From contig NZ_PJIZ01000008.1 in NCBI RefSeq assembly GCF_021596505.1, forward strand, positions 46,361 to 110,360: a DNA stretch of 64,000 nt, read 5' to 3'. How positions within the stretch are numbered: position 1 is the stretch's first letter; every line of letters starts with the position of its first letter. A model generated the notes under the pieces. The model was not told the DNA's origin and did no database searches. It saw only the letters and a list, made by a program, of their open reading frames with translations. The position numbers and the translations under genes are program-made. Of the stretch, positions 38,698 to 47,408 are shown piece after piece. Source of the stretch: Nostoc sp. CMAA1605. GTDB taxonomy: Bacteria > Cyanobacteriota > Cyanobacteriia > Cyanobacteriales > Nostocaceae.

Positions 38698-38813
38698 CTA
38701 TTCCTCAAAATTTCAATCACCGCGCTAATTATCTTATGGTGATTTGTACCTACAGATGATCAGTAATTTAAAATTGCAAATTCAAAAAAGTATTGAATAT
38801 AAAAAATCGCTTT

Positions 38814-38868
38814 CCCAATCCCCAATCCCCAGCGAAGCACTGAGCTTGTCGAAGTGTCCCCAATCCCT
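38814..38868. repeat. CCCCAAT tract interrupted by a 27-bp element
   Basis: CCCCAATCCCC, then a 27-bp block containing GCACTGAGCTTGTCGAAGTG, then CCCCAATCCC. The identical composite lies in reverse orientation at 45714-45776. The block sits in the middle of the heptamer tract in both places. Confidence 0.8.
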
Positions 38869-38967
38869 AATTTATTTCGCAACAATAAAAACAAAATAAT
38901 GTTACACCGTTTTTGCAAAGCAGACATTAAGATTGAATTCAATCAATAATGAATTGGTGTGTGTCAC

Positions 38968-39285
38968 ATGGCTACAAATAAACAATTCAACAGCTTTGAA
39001 GAGATGCTGTCTGGTTCTGATGTGCCTGTTTTAGTAGATTTTTACGCTGAATGGTGTGGCCCTTGTCAGATGATGGGGCCGATTTTAGAGCAAGTCAACA
39101 CTCAATTACAAGGGCGTTTGCGTATTATTAAAATTGATACAGAAAAATACGCAGGATTAGCTAGCCAATATAGAATCGAAGCTCTACCAACATTGGTACT
39201 GTTTAAACAAGGTCAACCTGTTGATCGAGTTGAAGGTGTTTTACAAGCACCGCAGCTAGTTCAAAGACTGCAAAATTTCGTTTAA
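38968..39285 (+). CDS. trxA: Thioredoxin
   Basis: 105 residues from ATG 38968 (MATNKQFNSFEEMLSGSD); an upstream in-frame GTG at 38959 is less likely. It has the redox-active WCGPC in VDFYAEWCGPCQMMGPILEQV and the cis-Pro loop YRIEALPTLVLFKQGQ. It transfers electrons from thioredoxin reductases to target disulfides in the cytosol. The QMM after the active site and the short acidic helix resemble the Nostoc m-type or divergent thioredoxins; the subtype is not settled. Monocistronic, ending at a strong terminator 8 bp on. Confidence 0.95.
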   Translation: MATNKQFNSFEEMLSGSDVPVLVDFYAEWCGPCQMMGPILEQVNTQLQGRLRIIKIDTEKYAGLASQYRIEALPTLVLFKQGQPVDRVEGVLQAPQLVQRLQNFV

Positions 39286-39293
39286 CAAAAGTT

Positions 39294-39335
39294 AAGTTTA
39301 GAGACGTAAAAATGCGCGTCTCTAAACTTTCTTTG
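39294..39335 (+). terminator. Terminator after trxA
   Basis: AAGTTTAGAGACG (39294-39306) pairs perfectly with CGTCTCTAAACTT (39317-39329), followed by TCTTTG. The remainder of 39336-39717 is AT-rich with no visible gene and must hold the promoter of the next cluster. Confidence 0.8.
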
Positions 39336-39717
39336 AGGTTAATTAATCATTAATAGAAATCAGCCATCTATCCATAAGAATCATACTTTGATATCAAAAA
39401 AAACAGTACATCTATAATTTCTGCTTTCTTATTTTATGTTTCCTGCCTACGTAAGTAATTTCAATAATTAAGTCAGATTCCTAATATTCCCAGCATATCG
39501 CGCTCGTACTAAACTTCGCACACAAAATAAGTTATTTTCACAAAAAAGCTCCTATATGTGTCCATAATTATCAACTCGTTATTTATAAATAAATAGTTTG
39601 TCTACCGAATTTTCACGGATGTATTTAATAAATATTTTTCGTCGACACTTAGAAAAATAGATGTTATTTATAAATATATAAATACCTCCTATTTGATCTA
39701 GTAAAGGGTGTTGAGAA

Positions 39718-40620
39718 ATGCTTGGTTTTCTATTTTCAGGACTTGTTAAGAAATTTGAAGGTGCATCAAAAAATATTATCAAGGATTTTCGCAAAGAAAT
39801 AGGTGGATTGTTTGACAACAAACTGTATCCTTTAGCAAACAAACTTGATTATATAACTCAACAATGGACTGATAAGGCAATCAAGAATACTGAAAAATTA
39901 GAAACTAAAACTGTGGCTGATATTAATCAGCTCTTGGAAACAGCAGATGGGAAAGTGAAGAAGAATTTAGAAACAATAGAAACTATCCGTAAACAAGCTA
40001 TTTCTGAAACAAGACAAGCTATTAGTGAAACCATTGCAGAAACAGACTTTTATCTAGAAAACCGTATCAATCAAATGACATTGTCCATTATGGATGCAAT
40101 TAGTTTGGCTGATGACAGTATTTATAAAAGTATACAAAAAATTGAGATTTTAGAAAATAAGTTATTTCAAGATGCTAATCAGATAGTAGATAAGATAGGC
40201 GAAATTATAAAGACAGAAATCGAAATAATTCGGAATGAGTTGAAAAGATATTTAGTCCACGCATTACCATCTCCTTTGGATAAATGTAGACAAAAGCTGA
40301 AGATATCCTGGAAACCAGGCGGTATGTTATCTGATGTTGAGCTTTATGAACTCAGTGAATGTTACGAATTGAGTAAGTTAAATGAGAACACACCAATTGA
40401 TGAAGTGTTGAAAGTTTATGGACAACTACAACATAATGCAGAAAGAATGGCTGCTTTAGTGAGCCATTCTCCAGAGTTGAAAAAAAGAGCTGTTCAAGAT
40501 TGGATTAGGTATGGATTATTGTGTAAATTTTGGCGTGGTGTTATGGAAAGCGATAACGATAGAGATAGCTTAACTTTACAGGCTAATTACTCGCCAAAAC
40601 TATTGAATAGTAACCAATAA
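39718..40620 (+). CDS. Coiled-coil protein, first gene of the GUN4 cluster
   Basis: 300 residues from ATG 39718. A short hydrophobic N-terminus (MLGFLFSGLVKKFEG) is followed by about 170 residues of predicted helix or coiled coil rich in I/E/K/N/Q (ETADGKVKKNLETIETIRKQ; QAISETRQAISETIAETDF), reminiscent of methyl-accepting or phage-tail-like helical rods. The last 110 residues form a compact helical domain (DKCRQKLKISWKPGGMLSDVELYELSECYELSKL; SHSPELKKRAVQDWIRYGLL). No family is recognised. It lies 22 bp upstream of the first coiled-coil/GUN4 gene on the same strand, so it is probably cotranscribed. Confidence 0.7.
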   Translation: MLGFLFSGLVKKFEGASKNIIKDFRKEIGGLFDNKLYPLANKLDYITQQWTDKAIKNTEKLETKTVADINQLLETADGKVKKNLETIETIRKQAISETRQAISETIAETDFYLENRINQMTLSIMDAISLADDSIYKSIQKIEILENKLFQDANQIVDKIGEIIKTEIEIIRNELKRYLVHALPSPLDKCRQKLKISWKPGGMLSDVELYELSECYELSKLNENTPIDEVLKVYGQLQHNAERMAALVSHSPELKKRAVQDWIRYGLLCKFWRGVMESDNDRDSLTLQANYSPKLLNSNQ

Positions 40621-40642
40621 TTATAATATAGGAATTTACTTT

Positions 40643-41569
40643 ATGTTTAAGGTAGATAAAACTCAAGGAAAAACTCCTCTAGAATATTATGAAAAAGCAA
40701 TAGAAGAACTGCGGCGCAGTCGTGAAGAATTGCAGGATATAAAAGATATATATTTACAAGGGGCTAATTCTCTTACTCAGTCTTGGAATTCAGAAATTCA
40801 GCAATTAAAAGATGAACTGAAGAATACACACGAGAAATTAGTAAGTTCTGAAATAAAAACAGCAGAAATTCAGACAAATTTATTGGAGATGCAAAAAACT
40901 GCTTCAGATTCTCAACAGAAATTAGAAATTATTCAAGAAGGTATGATCGATGAAAGGAATATGAACAATCGAATTATTGAGGATTTAGCACAAATAAAAG
41001 AGAAATTATCTCAAATGACTTCTCCATCTCAGGCGATAGTACCTCAAACAGAGATTCTGGAGTACCTATCAAATTTACAGTTACAATTATCTCACTTGTC
41101 AGCAGAATTAACACTTGTTTCTCATATGTCTGGGATAGATTATAGAAATTTGCAGCAACTGTTAACAGACAATAAATGGCAAGAAGCTGATCAAGAGACT
41201 TACATTGCGATCCTTAAAATTTGCGATCGTAGTGAAGAAGGCTGGCTAGATGATCGTGAAATCAAAACCTTGCCTCGTCAAGACCTGGAAATTATAAATA
41301 AACTATGGGTTAAACACAGTCAAGGAAAATTTGGCTTCAGTGTTCAAAAAAATATTTGGCAAGCCAAGAAAGATTATAAACACTTTGCATATAGAGTTGG
41401 ATGGTTAGCAAGTTTAGCTAATACCGAATGGTTGAAATATGAGGAATATAACTTTAGCTTAGATTCTAATAAGGGACACTTACCTTCTACATCTCGTTTG
41501 GTTGGTTTAGATTCTAGAAATGGCGGTGAAGTTGCACACCGAATTAAAATTTTTCTATCACGTTATTAA
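40643..41569 (+). CDS. Coiled-coil GUN4-domain protein, paralogue 1
   Basis: 308 residues from ATG 40643. It opens MFKVDKTQGKTPLEYYEKAI, a block shared with its neighbour, and continues as a coiled coil to about residue 165. The C-terminal 145 residues are a GUN4 domain: GIDYRNLQQLLTDNKWQEADQET, ICDRSEEGWLDDREIKTLPRQDLEIINKLWVKHSQGKFGFSVQKNIW, YRVGWL and YNFSLDSNKGHLPSTSRL. GUN4 binds porphyrins and activates Mg chelatase in chlorophyll synthesis. Fused forms such as this are numerous in Nostoc, and their role is unknown. The signalling-type coiled coil argues against plain Mg-chelatase activation. Confidence 0.85.
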   Translation: MFKVDKTQGKTPLEYYEKAIEELRRSREELQDIKDIYLQGANSLTQSWNSEIQQLKDELKNTHEKLVSSEIKTAEIQTNLLEMQKTASDSQQKLEIIQEGMIDERNMNNRIIEDLAQIKEKLSQMTSPSQAIVPQTEILEYLSNLQLQLSHLSAELTLVSHMSGIDYRNLQQLLTDNKWQEADQETYIAILKICDRSEEGWLDDREIKTLPRQDLEIINKLWVKHSQGKFGFSVQKNIWQAKKDYKHFAYRVGWLASLANTEWLKYEEYNFSLDSNKGHLPSTSRLVGLDSRNGGEVAHRIKIFLSRY

Positions 41570-41674
41570 TGAATAAATATTTTTTAAATATTAAACATTT
41601 TTAACCTATATTATTTTTGAAAATAATCCCAAATTTACTTAAAATCCAATATTGTATTTGTAACGGTATTGCTA

Positions 41675-42577
41675 ATGTTTAAACCAGATAATAGTCAATT
41701 TAAAACACCATTAAGTTATTATGAAAAAGCAATAGAAGAACTGCGGCGCAGTCATGAGGAATTGCAAGAATTAAAGGCAATTTGTCTACAAAATATGAAT
41801 TCAGATATTCAAGAGTTGTGTGCCGAAATTAAAGAATTAAAACGTGAATTACAAATAACGAAAGATACAGTAAAGAAGTCTGAGAAGCAAGGTTCAGAAA
41901 CTCAGACTAGATTGAAAGAAATATTACAATTGTTAGAAAAATTGGTCATTGTTCCCACTATTACTGATATTTCTCAAGACTTGTGTACCGAAATTAAAGA
42001 ATTAAAACGTGAATTGCAGATAACGAAAGATACAGTAAAAAAGTCTGAGAAGCAAGGTTCAGAAACTCAGACTATTTTAAAAGAAATATCACAATTAGTA
42101 GAAAAATTATTCATATCCTCCACTGTTAATGGTATGGATTATGGTAAATTAGAAAACCTATTAAAAGAACAAAAATGGCAAGAGGCTGATCAAGAGACTT
42201 ACTCTATGATCCTGAAAATATGTGGGCATCAAAAGGGACGCTGGTTAGTTGATAAGGAAATCCACAAATTATCTGCTCAAGACCTTAGAAATATTAATAA
42301 TTTGTGGGTTAAATATAGTCAAGGCAAATTTGGTTTTAGCATTCAAAAAAGTATTTTACAAGCTAGCAACGATTGTCAGAAATTTGCATATGAAGTTGGA
42401 TGGCTAATAAACCCTACTAAGAAGATATGGGTTAAACATGATGAATACAACTTCAGTCTAGATGCACCTAAAGGACATTTACCATCTATACCTCGGTTAG
42501 TAGGTTTAGGTTATAGAAATGTGAGTGAAAAGTCATTTCGGATAAACCGAATAAATCTTTTTTTGTCTCATTGCTAA
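41675..42577 (+). CDS. Coiled-coil GUN4-domain protein, paralogue 2
   Basis: 300 residues from ATG 41675 (MFKPDNSQFKTPLSYYEKAI), which aligns with the start of the upstream paralogue. The coiled coil holds an internal tandem duplication of about 55 residues: EIKELKRELQITKDTVKKSE occurs twice, each followed by KQGSETQT and a leucine-rich end. The C-terminus is a GUN4 domain: GMDYGKLENLLKEQKWQEAD, DLRNINNLWVKYSQGKFGFSIQKSI, VGWL and FSLDAPKGHLPSIPRL. The domain is well conserved, whereas the coiled coil has diverged. Arose from the upstream gene by duplication; 105 bp separates them. Confidence 0.85.
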   Translation: MFKPDNSQFKTPLSYYEKAIEELRRSHEELQELKAICLQNMNSDIQELCAEIKELKRELQITKDTVKKSEKQGSETQTRLKEILQLLEKLVIVPTITDISQDLCTEIKELKRELQITKDTVKKSEKQGSETQTILKEISQLVEKLFISSTVNGMDYGKLENLLKEQKWQEADQETYSMILKICGHQKGRWLVDKEIHKLSAQDLRNINNLWVKYSQGKFGFSIQKSILQASNDCQKFAYEVGWLINPTKKIWVKHDEYNFSLDAPKGHLPSIPRLVGLGYRNVSEKSFRINRINLFLSHC

Positions 42578-42640
42578 TCGATAGTTGTGAAATCCCAAGA
42601 CAGATATTCAGTCTGCGCTAACTCTGTATTCTACCTGTGT

Positions 42641-43561
42641 TTAAGAGCGACGCACATTTAAGCAACACCACTCTTTGCGTTTCCACATGGTAGCAACTAC
42701 CCACCCATGTTTTTCTAAAGCATCAGCGACGGATTTTGATTGCTCTGTTAAAATGCCACTGAAAATAGCCCAAGTGCTGGATTTAGATATCTCTGTGATT
42801 TCTGGAACTAATTGAATAATGACATCAGCTAATATATTGCAGACAATTCCATCTACTGGTTTTTCAATGAGTTTCTTGAGAATATCTACACTACCTTCGG
42901 CGGGGACTATTTTTTCTGGATGAATATCATTCAACGCACGATTACTAAAAGTCGATTGCACTGCTAAGGGATCAGTGTCTACAGCATAGACTTTTTCTGC
43001 TCCTAATAATACTGCCCCAACTGCTAAAATACCAGAACCACAACCAATATCCGCAATGATAACAGGTTCACGTTTACTACCTGTACTGATGAAAGATTGC
43101 GGAACTGAACTTAAACGCATCTCTAGAGATTCTAAGCACAGTTGAGTTGTAGCATGGTTGCCTGTGCCGAAAGCTACACCAGGGTCAAGGCGAATGACTA
43201 ATCTATCGATGTCTTCAGGTAATGGTAGCCATGCGGGGTTAATGAGGAAGCGATCGCCTATTTCTTGCGGTTGCCAATATTGTTTCCAGCTACTAGCCCA
43301 GTCTTCTTCATCAATTAGCTGCCAACTCAAGGTAGGACTCGATAATCCCACACACAAAGCATCCTGACGTAACCATAGCCCCAAAGCCGCTAAATCAAGT
43401 ACCTGGGCTTGAAATGTGGGTAAGTAACCCTTAACTAAAAAGTCAGTACCTTTGATTTCACTAGCTGTTCCGCGACAACCAAAATCTTCCAACCGCCAGA
43501 AAACCGAGTCTTCTAACGCTGGTTCGCATGAAATCTGTAATTCCCACCAAGTGTTTGCCAT
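42641..43561 (-). CDS. prmA: Ribosomal protein L11 methyltransferase
   Basis: 306 residues from ATG 43561 ([24 protein letters not shown]). It trimethylates lysines and the N-terminus of L11 using S-adenosylmethionine. The N-terminal substrate-recognition domain is followed by [20 protein letters not shown] and the SAM loop [21 protein letters not shown], then [14 protein letters not shown] (NPP-like position) and a C-terminal CCLNVRR. Length is slightly above the E. coli enzyme. It converges with the GUN4 cluster and lies downstream of serA on the same strand, separated by repeats. Confidence 0.93.
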   Translation of the reverse strand: MANTWWELQISCEPALEDSVFWRLEDFGCRGTASEIKGTDFLVKGYLPTFQAQVLDLAALGLWLRQDALCVGLSSPTLSWQLIDEEDWASSWKQYWQPQEIGDRFLINPAWLPLPEDIDRLVIRLDPGVAFGTGNHATTQLCLESLEMRLSSVPQSFISTGSKREPVIIADIGCGSGILAVGAVLLGAEKVYAVDTDPLAVQSTFSNRALNDIHPEKIVPAEGSVDILKKLIEKPVDGIVCNILADVIIQLVPEITEISKSSTWAIFSGILTEQSKSVADALEKHGWVVATMWKRKEWCCLNVRRS

Positions 43562-43569
43562 GGTTTAGT

Positions 43570-43946
43570 GATGAGTGCTGAGTGCTGAGTGCTGAGTGCT
43601 GGGTGCAGGGTGCTAAGTGTTGAGTGCTGTTAGCGGTAGCGTGGCGTGTAGCCGGTGATGAGTGCTGGGTGCTGAGTGGAGTGCTGAGTGTTGGGTGCTG
43701 TTAGCGAGTAGCGTGGCGTTTAGCCGATGCTGGGTGCTGGTTTAGTTAGCGGAGTGGGATGTTAGCCTTGCTTAGACAGAAGTTTTAGAGTGTTTTGAGT
43801 TATCTTGTTTGTTCCTAACTCTTCACTCTTCACTTTTCTCTTCACTAATCTACAGATATAGATACGATTAATCCTGCTTTCAATCAAGACGCACTAATAT
43901 CACTAACAACTCAGCACTCAGCACTAACAACTCAGCACTCAGCACT
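43570..43946. repeat. GAGTGCT tandem repeats in inverted arrangement
   Basis: Tandem GAGTGCTGAGTGCT units begin at 43570, are interrupted by GTTAGCGGTAGCGTGGCG blocks (two copies, near 43630 and 43695), and run to about 43735. Reverse-complement units (CAGCACTCAGCACT) lie at 43908-43945 beside the serA stop. The two ends could form a large hairpin over some 330 bp. No gene is visible inside. Confidence 0.85.
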
Positions 43947-45527
43947 TTATAAAGTTACTGTGTACGCATCCCGGATGCCGGGTACTTTGGTAATCTCTGC
44001 TAAAATCCCTTCTGGTAAGGGATCATCAATGCTGAGTGCCATAACTGCATCACCACGCACGATTTTGCGACCTACTTGCATACTGGCAATATTGACATTA
44101 AAGCTTCCCAATAAGGAACCTAATTTGCCAATAATTCCTGGCATATCGCGGTGTAGGGTAAACAGCATATGTTTGCTGGGGGGGACGTTAATGGGGAAAC
44201 CATCAACATCGGTGAGGTGAATTTCTTTATCACCTAATAATGCACCAGTTACAGAATGCGTACCTAAAGTACCTGTGGCTTCTAGGCGTAATGAACCAGC
44301 GTAGTCACGCGCCGAAGCGTCACGGGTTTCAATGACGCGAATTCCCCGTTCTTTAGCTTCGATGTTGGCATTGACGTAATTTACTCGTTCTCTAAGGGCT
44401 TGATACAGTAGACCTTTGAGGGCAGCGATTACCAATGGCTGACTCTTATTTGTTGCTAGTTCCCCTTGCAGGCGCACATTGAGTAATTCTACTCGACCAC
44501 CGGCTAGCTGTCCGACCAAGTTACCCAAGGTTTCTGCTAGCTGCATATAGGGCTTGAGTTCTTCGAGAATATCGGGGCCAAGTCCAGGGATATTGACTGC
44601 GGAACGGGCGGGTAAACCTAGAAGAACATCGCGGATTTGTTCGGCTACATCTATGGCTACATTCACCTGTGCTTCTGTGGTGGACGCGCCTAAGTGGGGG
44701 GTGAGGATGATTTCTTTACCCAGCGATCGCAATTCTGATTCACCCAATGGTTCAGACTCGAACACATCTAACGCTGCACCAGCAATTGTGCCTGCTTTAA
44801 TTGCTTCGACCAAAGCGGCTTCATCAATGATCCCACCACGCGCACAGTTAATAATCCTGGTTGTGGGCTTCATTTTAGCCAGAGTCTGAGCATTGATCAG
44901 ATGGGCTGTTTCAGGAGTTTTGGGAATATGCAGGGTGATATAGTCTGCTTGCTGAATCAATAAATCAAACTCTACCAGCTGACAGCCTATTTGTTCTGCC
45001 CGTTCTGCGGAAATGAAGGGGTCGTAAGCTAGTAATTTCATCCCCATCGCTTTGGCAACAGCCGCCACATGAGAACCAATTTTACCTAGACCAACTATAC
45101 CCAAGGTTTTCTTGTATACTTCTGAACCTACAAAAGTTTTGCGATCCCACACGCTGCTTTTCACTGAAGCATTAGCATCAGGTATATGACGTGACAAAGA
45201 CAACATCATTGCTAGGGCGTGTTCTGCCGCCGCAATCGTATTACCTTCAGGGGAATTAACTACAACAATTCCTCGGCGGGTAGCAGCAGGCACATCTACA
45301 TTATCCACACCTACACCGGCACGACCAATGATTTTCAGTTGAGTACCGGCTTCGATGATTTCTTGAGTCACCCGCGTTCCCGAACGAATCATTAACGCGT
45401 CATACTCACCAATAATTTCTATTAATTCTGCTGGTTTGAGACCTGTCTTGACATCAACAGTAGCAACTTGTGAGAGGATGTCAATTCCTGCTTGGTCAAT
45501 AGGATCGGAGACAAGAACCTTAGACAT
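43947..45527 (-). CDS. serA: D-3-phosphoglycerate dehydrogenase
   Basis: 526 residues from ATG 45527 (MSKVLVSDPIDQAGIDIL), the long type I form. It oxidises 3-phosphoglycerate to phosphohydroxypyruvate with NAD, the first step of serine synthesis. It has Rossmann motif GIVGLGKIGSHVAAVAKAMGM, catalytic blocks NCARGGIIDEAALVEA and LTPHLGASTTEAQ, an intervening ASB domain (residues about 320-450) and a C-terminal ACT domain (LFTLHRDMPGIIGKLGSLLG), which usually allows serine feedback. No serB or serC is adjacent. Confidence 0.96.
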   Translation of the reverse strand: MSKVLVSDPIDQAGIDILSQVATVDVKTGLKPAELIEIIGEYDALMIRSGTRVTQEIIEAGTQLKIIGRAGVGVDNVDVPAATRRGIVVVNSPEGNTIAAAEHALAMMLSLSRHIPDANASVKSSVWDRKTFVGSEVYKKTLGIVGLGKIGSHVAAVAKAMGMKLLAYDPFISAERAEQIGCQLVEFDLLIQQADYITLHIPKTPETAHLINAQTLAKMKPTTRIINCARGGIIDEAALVEAIKAGTIAGAALDVFESEPLGESELRSLGKEIILTPHLGASTTEAQVNVAIDVAEQIRDVLLGLPARSAVNIPGLGPDILEELKPYMQLAETLGNLVGQLAGGRVELLNVRLQGELATNKSQPLVIAALKGLLYQALRERVNYVNANIEAKERGIRVIETRDASARDYAGSLRLEATGTLGTHSVTGALLGDKEIHLTDVDGFPINVPPSKHMLFTLHRDMPGIIGKLGSLLGSFNVNIASMQVGRKIVRGDAVMALSIDDPLPEGILAEITKVPGIRDAYTVTL

Positions 45528-45713
45528 GATTACATGATTTATATAAGTTAGGAGTTTTGCTGCACAAGACTTTTTAGTTTAGTCCTTATTCGTGGCCATT
45601 CAGCAAAAATATTTTTTTGAATATCAACCCGTGCTGCACCTACACCTCTTAGATGAGGATACCAGAGGAGGGGGGAACAGATAAAGGCAAAAGGTAAAAG
45701 GCAAAGATTTCTG

Positions 45714-45776
45714 GGACTGGGGATTGGGGATTGGGGACACTTCGACAAGCTCAGTGCTTCGCTGGGGATTGGGGAA
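45714..45776. repeat. GGGGATT tract with the 27-bp element (reverse copy)
   Basis: GGGGATTGGGG, then the reverse complement of the 27-bp block of 38814-38868 (containing CACTTCGACAAGCTCAGTGC), then GGGGATTGGGG. 45528-45978 otherwise shows no supported gene. Confidence 0.8.
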
Positions 45777-45978
45777 TCTAAGGGCAATCAATTGTTCATG
45801 AATTTTAGACCTTTTTTTGAGACGGGAGATAGGGAAGTAAAAAAATAATTAAGGAAAGTTTCTCAATTGTTGCAAAACGTTAATGGTGTTCAAGTTTAGT
45901 AAATAGACAGATCACCAGAAAAAAAAGGTGCTAAATTAAGACCAAGGTACAGAAAGGTTAAAAGTTCATCAGAAACAA

Positions 45979-46188
45979 ACCTTGAAGTTAGAGCCATGTA
46001 CCTCCTGCTCTAATGGCTTATTGATTCGCAATCTTAAACTCGTCGGTCGCATCCTGTATAAGTGTTTTCGCCTTGAGTTTATTGATTTATTTGTGGAGGT
46101 TTTGAACTTACAGCCAGAAATGCCTGCCTATTGGAATCAAGGATGCAAGGTTCTAAGGGTAATGGTTGCGAACGTTGTCCACCCTAGT
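45979..46188 (+). ncRNA. Candidate structured RNA, 6S-like architecture
   Basis: Nested complementary segments fold 45979-46153 into one long interrupted hairpin: AACCTTG (45979-45985) with CAAGGTT (46147-46153); ACCTCC (46001-46006) with GGAGGT (46096-46101); AATC plus TAAACTC (46031-46042) with GAGTTTA plus GATT (46076-46088). A local TTAGAG/CTCTAA hairpin can compete on the 5' side of the open middle. A terminator-like stem, CTAAGGG...TGG with CCACCCTAG (46154-46188), precedes a U-rich run (gttatttttatctctgtttttt). Size, closing stem, open centre and terminator fit 6S RNA. I did not recognise conserved 6S sequence, so the identity is inferred. An open frame across it (45982-46191) has no protein-like character. 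Confidence 0.45.
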
Positions 46189-46300
46189 TGAGTTATTTTT
46201 ATCTCTGTTTTTTCCATCTTCTCTAACAATTGCACATTTACTAAACCGTCTCAGCTAATGATTTTTTCCTTCTTAGCTTGGGGCGGTTATCGTGTTTTTT

Positions 46301-46386
46301 GGGCATGGGGCATGGGGCATGGGGCATAACTAATGACTATAACTAATGACTAATGACTAATGACTAATGACTATTGACTATTGACT
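46301..46386. repeat. GGGCATG and ACTAATG tandem repeats
   Basis: Three GGGGCAT units (46301-46326) are followed by about seven TAATGAC/TATTGAC units to 46386, directly abutting the stop of the metallophosphoesterase gene. Confidence 0.85.
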
Positions 46387-46387
46387 C

Positions 46388-47215
46388 TTAAACTAACGTA
46401 ATCACAGTTACTTCTGGGGGACAAAATAAGCGTCCTGGTCTATAAGTTCCCAAACCACGATTGACATATAACTGATTGGTAGAAACTTGGTGATATCCTT
46501 GCGCCCACTCCCAATATCGCACCACTTTAGAACAATCTCCTAATAACAACGGAATCCAACGTCGCGTTTTTTTGGGAATTTGTTTGAGGAGTTTTTTATA
46601 GTGGTAAACTACAGGCCCTATACCTGGTAAAACAATATGACCTCCGTGAGTGTGACCAGATAATTGTAAATCGACTCGCCATTGTTCTAAAATTTTGGCT
46701 GTGTCTGGATTATGAGATAAAACAATTCTGGGTGTAGATGAATTGAGTTGTTCCATTAGTGGTGCAGGATTGAATTCTTTTGACCAATAATCAGCTAATC
46801 CTACTATTGGTAAATCTTCTCCTAAAGGATAGGCAATTTCATTCCACAAGACGTTGACACCGATACTGGTTAAAGCTTGAGTAACTTCTGTTTGGGAGTG
46901 TTGGAAGTGAATATCATGATTACCAAGTACGGCATAAATGCCATAGCGACTTTGTAGATATTTTAGTCTTAATGCTAGTTGGTGAATTGGTGCAGGATCA
47001 TCAGTAACATAATCACCAGTTAATACTATTAAATCTGGTTCTACTTCATTAGTCACTGCGATCGCTTCTGCTAATAATTCTTCTGATAATCGCAATCCAT
47101 CATAATGGAAATCTGATAACTGCACTAACTTTAAGCCTTGCAAACTAGATGGGAGTTCTGCAATCTTAACCGTGAGTTTATCTACACTTAAACGTCCTGT
47201 AAACAACCAGTGCAT
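46388..47215 (-). CDS. Metallophosphoesterase (YkuE/LpxG-like), paralogue 1
   Basis: 275 residues from ATG 47215. Calcineurin-type dimetal phosphoesterase motifs are complete: LSDFHYDG (D-x-H), LTGDYVTD (GDxx), VLGNHDIHF (GNHD), and LSGHTHGGHIVLP (GHxH). The short N-terminus (MHWLFTGRLSVDKLTVKIAELP) and the C-terminal YVNRGLGTYRPGRLFCPPEVTVITL are family features of the YkuE group, whose members act on phospholipid- or lipid A-like pyrophosphates at membranes. The substrate is not deducible here. About 62% of residues look shared with the downstream-strand paralogue at 47407 (estimate by eye). Confidence 0.88.
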   Translation of the reverse strand: MHWLFTGRLSVDKLTVKIAELPSSLQGLKLVQLSDFHYDGLRLSEELLAEAIAVTNEVEPDLIVLTGDYVTDDPAPIHQLALRLKYLQSRYGIYAVLGNHDIHFQHSQTEVTQALTSIGVNVLWNEIAYPLGEDLPIVGLADYWSKEFNPAPLMEQLNSSTPRIVLSHNPDTAKILEQWRVDLQLSGHTHGGHIVLPGIGPVVYHYKKLLKQIPKKTRRWIPLLLGDCSKVVRYWEWAQGYHQVSTNQLYVNRGLGTYRPGRLFCPPEVTVITLV

Positions 47216-47305
47216 AATCTATTAGGGACTCCTCATACCAGCGTCTACAGCTTATCAAAAAACAAAATAAGTCTTGAGAAAGTGTTAAAAAATAATAACT
47301 TAATC

Positions 47306-47408
47306 TAGGGGTGTAAGGGTATAAGGGTGTAGGGGTGTAGGGATATGAATAAAGTTCATCCAGCAATTATAACTATGACTAATGACTAATGACTAATGAC
47401 TAATAACT
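47306..47408. repeat. GGGGTGTA and AATGACT tracts between the two paralogues
   Basis: 47306-47346 carries GGTGTAAGGG/GGTATAAGGG units and 47371-47408 carries tandem CTAATGA units, so the same pair of repeat types sits downstream of both phosphoesterase genes' neighbours. Confidence 0.75.

Noticed and set aside
45548..45787. 79-codon frame upstream of serA on the minus strand
   Set aside because: Its first half is translated repeat DNA; the second half (VGAARVDIQKNIFAEW) has no start of its own. A remnant is possible but not supported.
45982..46191. 69-codon frame starting MKLEPCTSCSNG
   Set aside because: It lies exactly over the nested stems of the candidate RNA and has no protein-like pattern.
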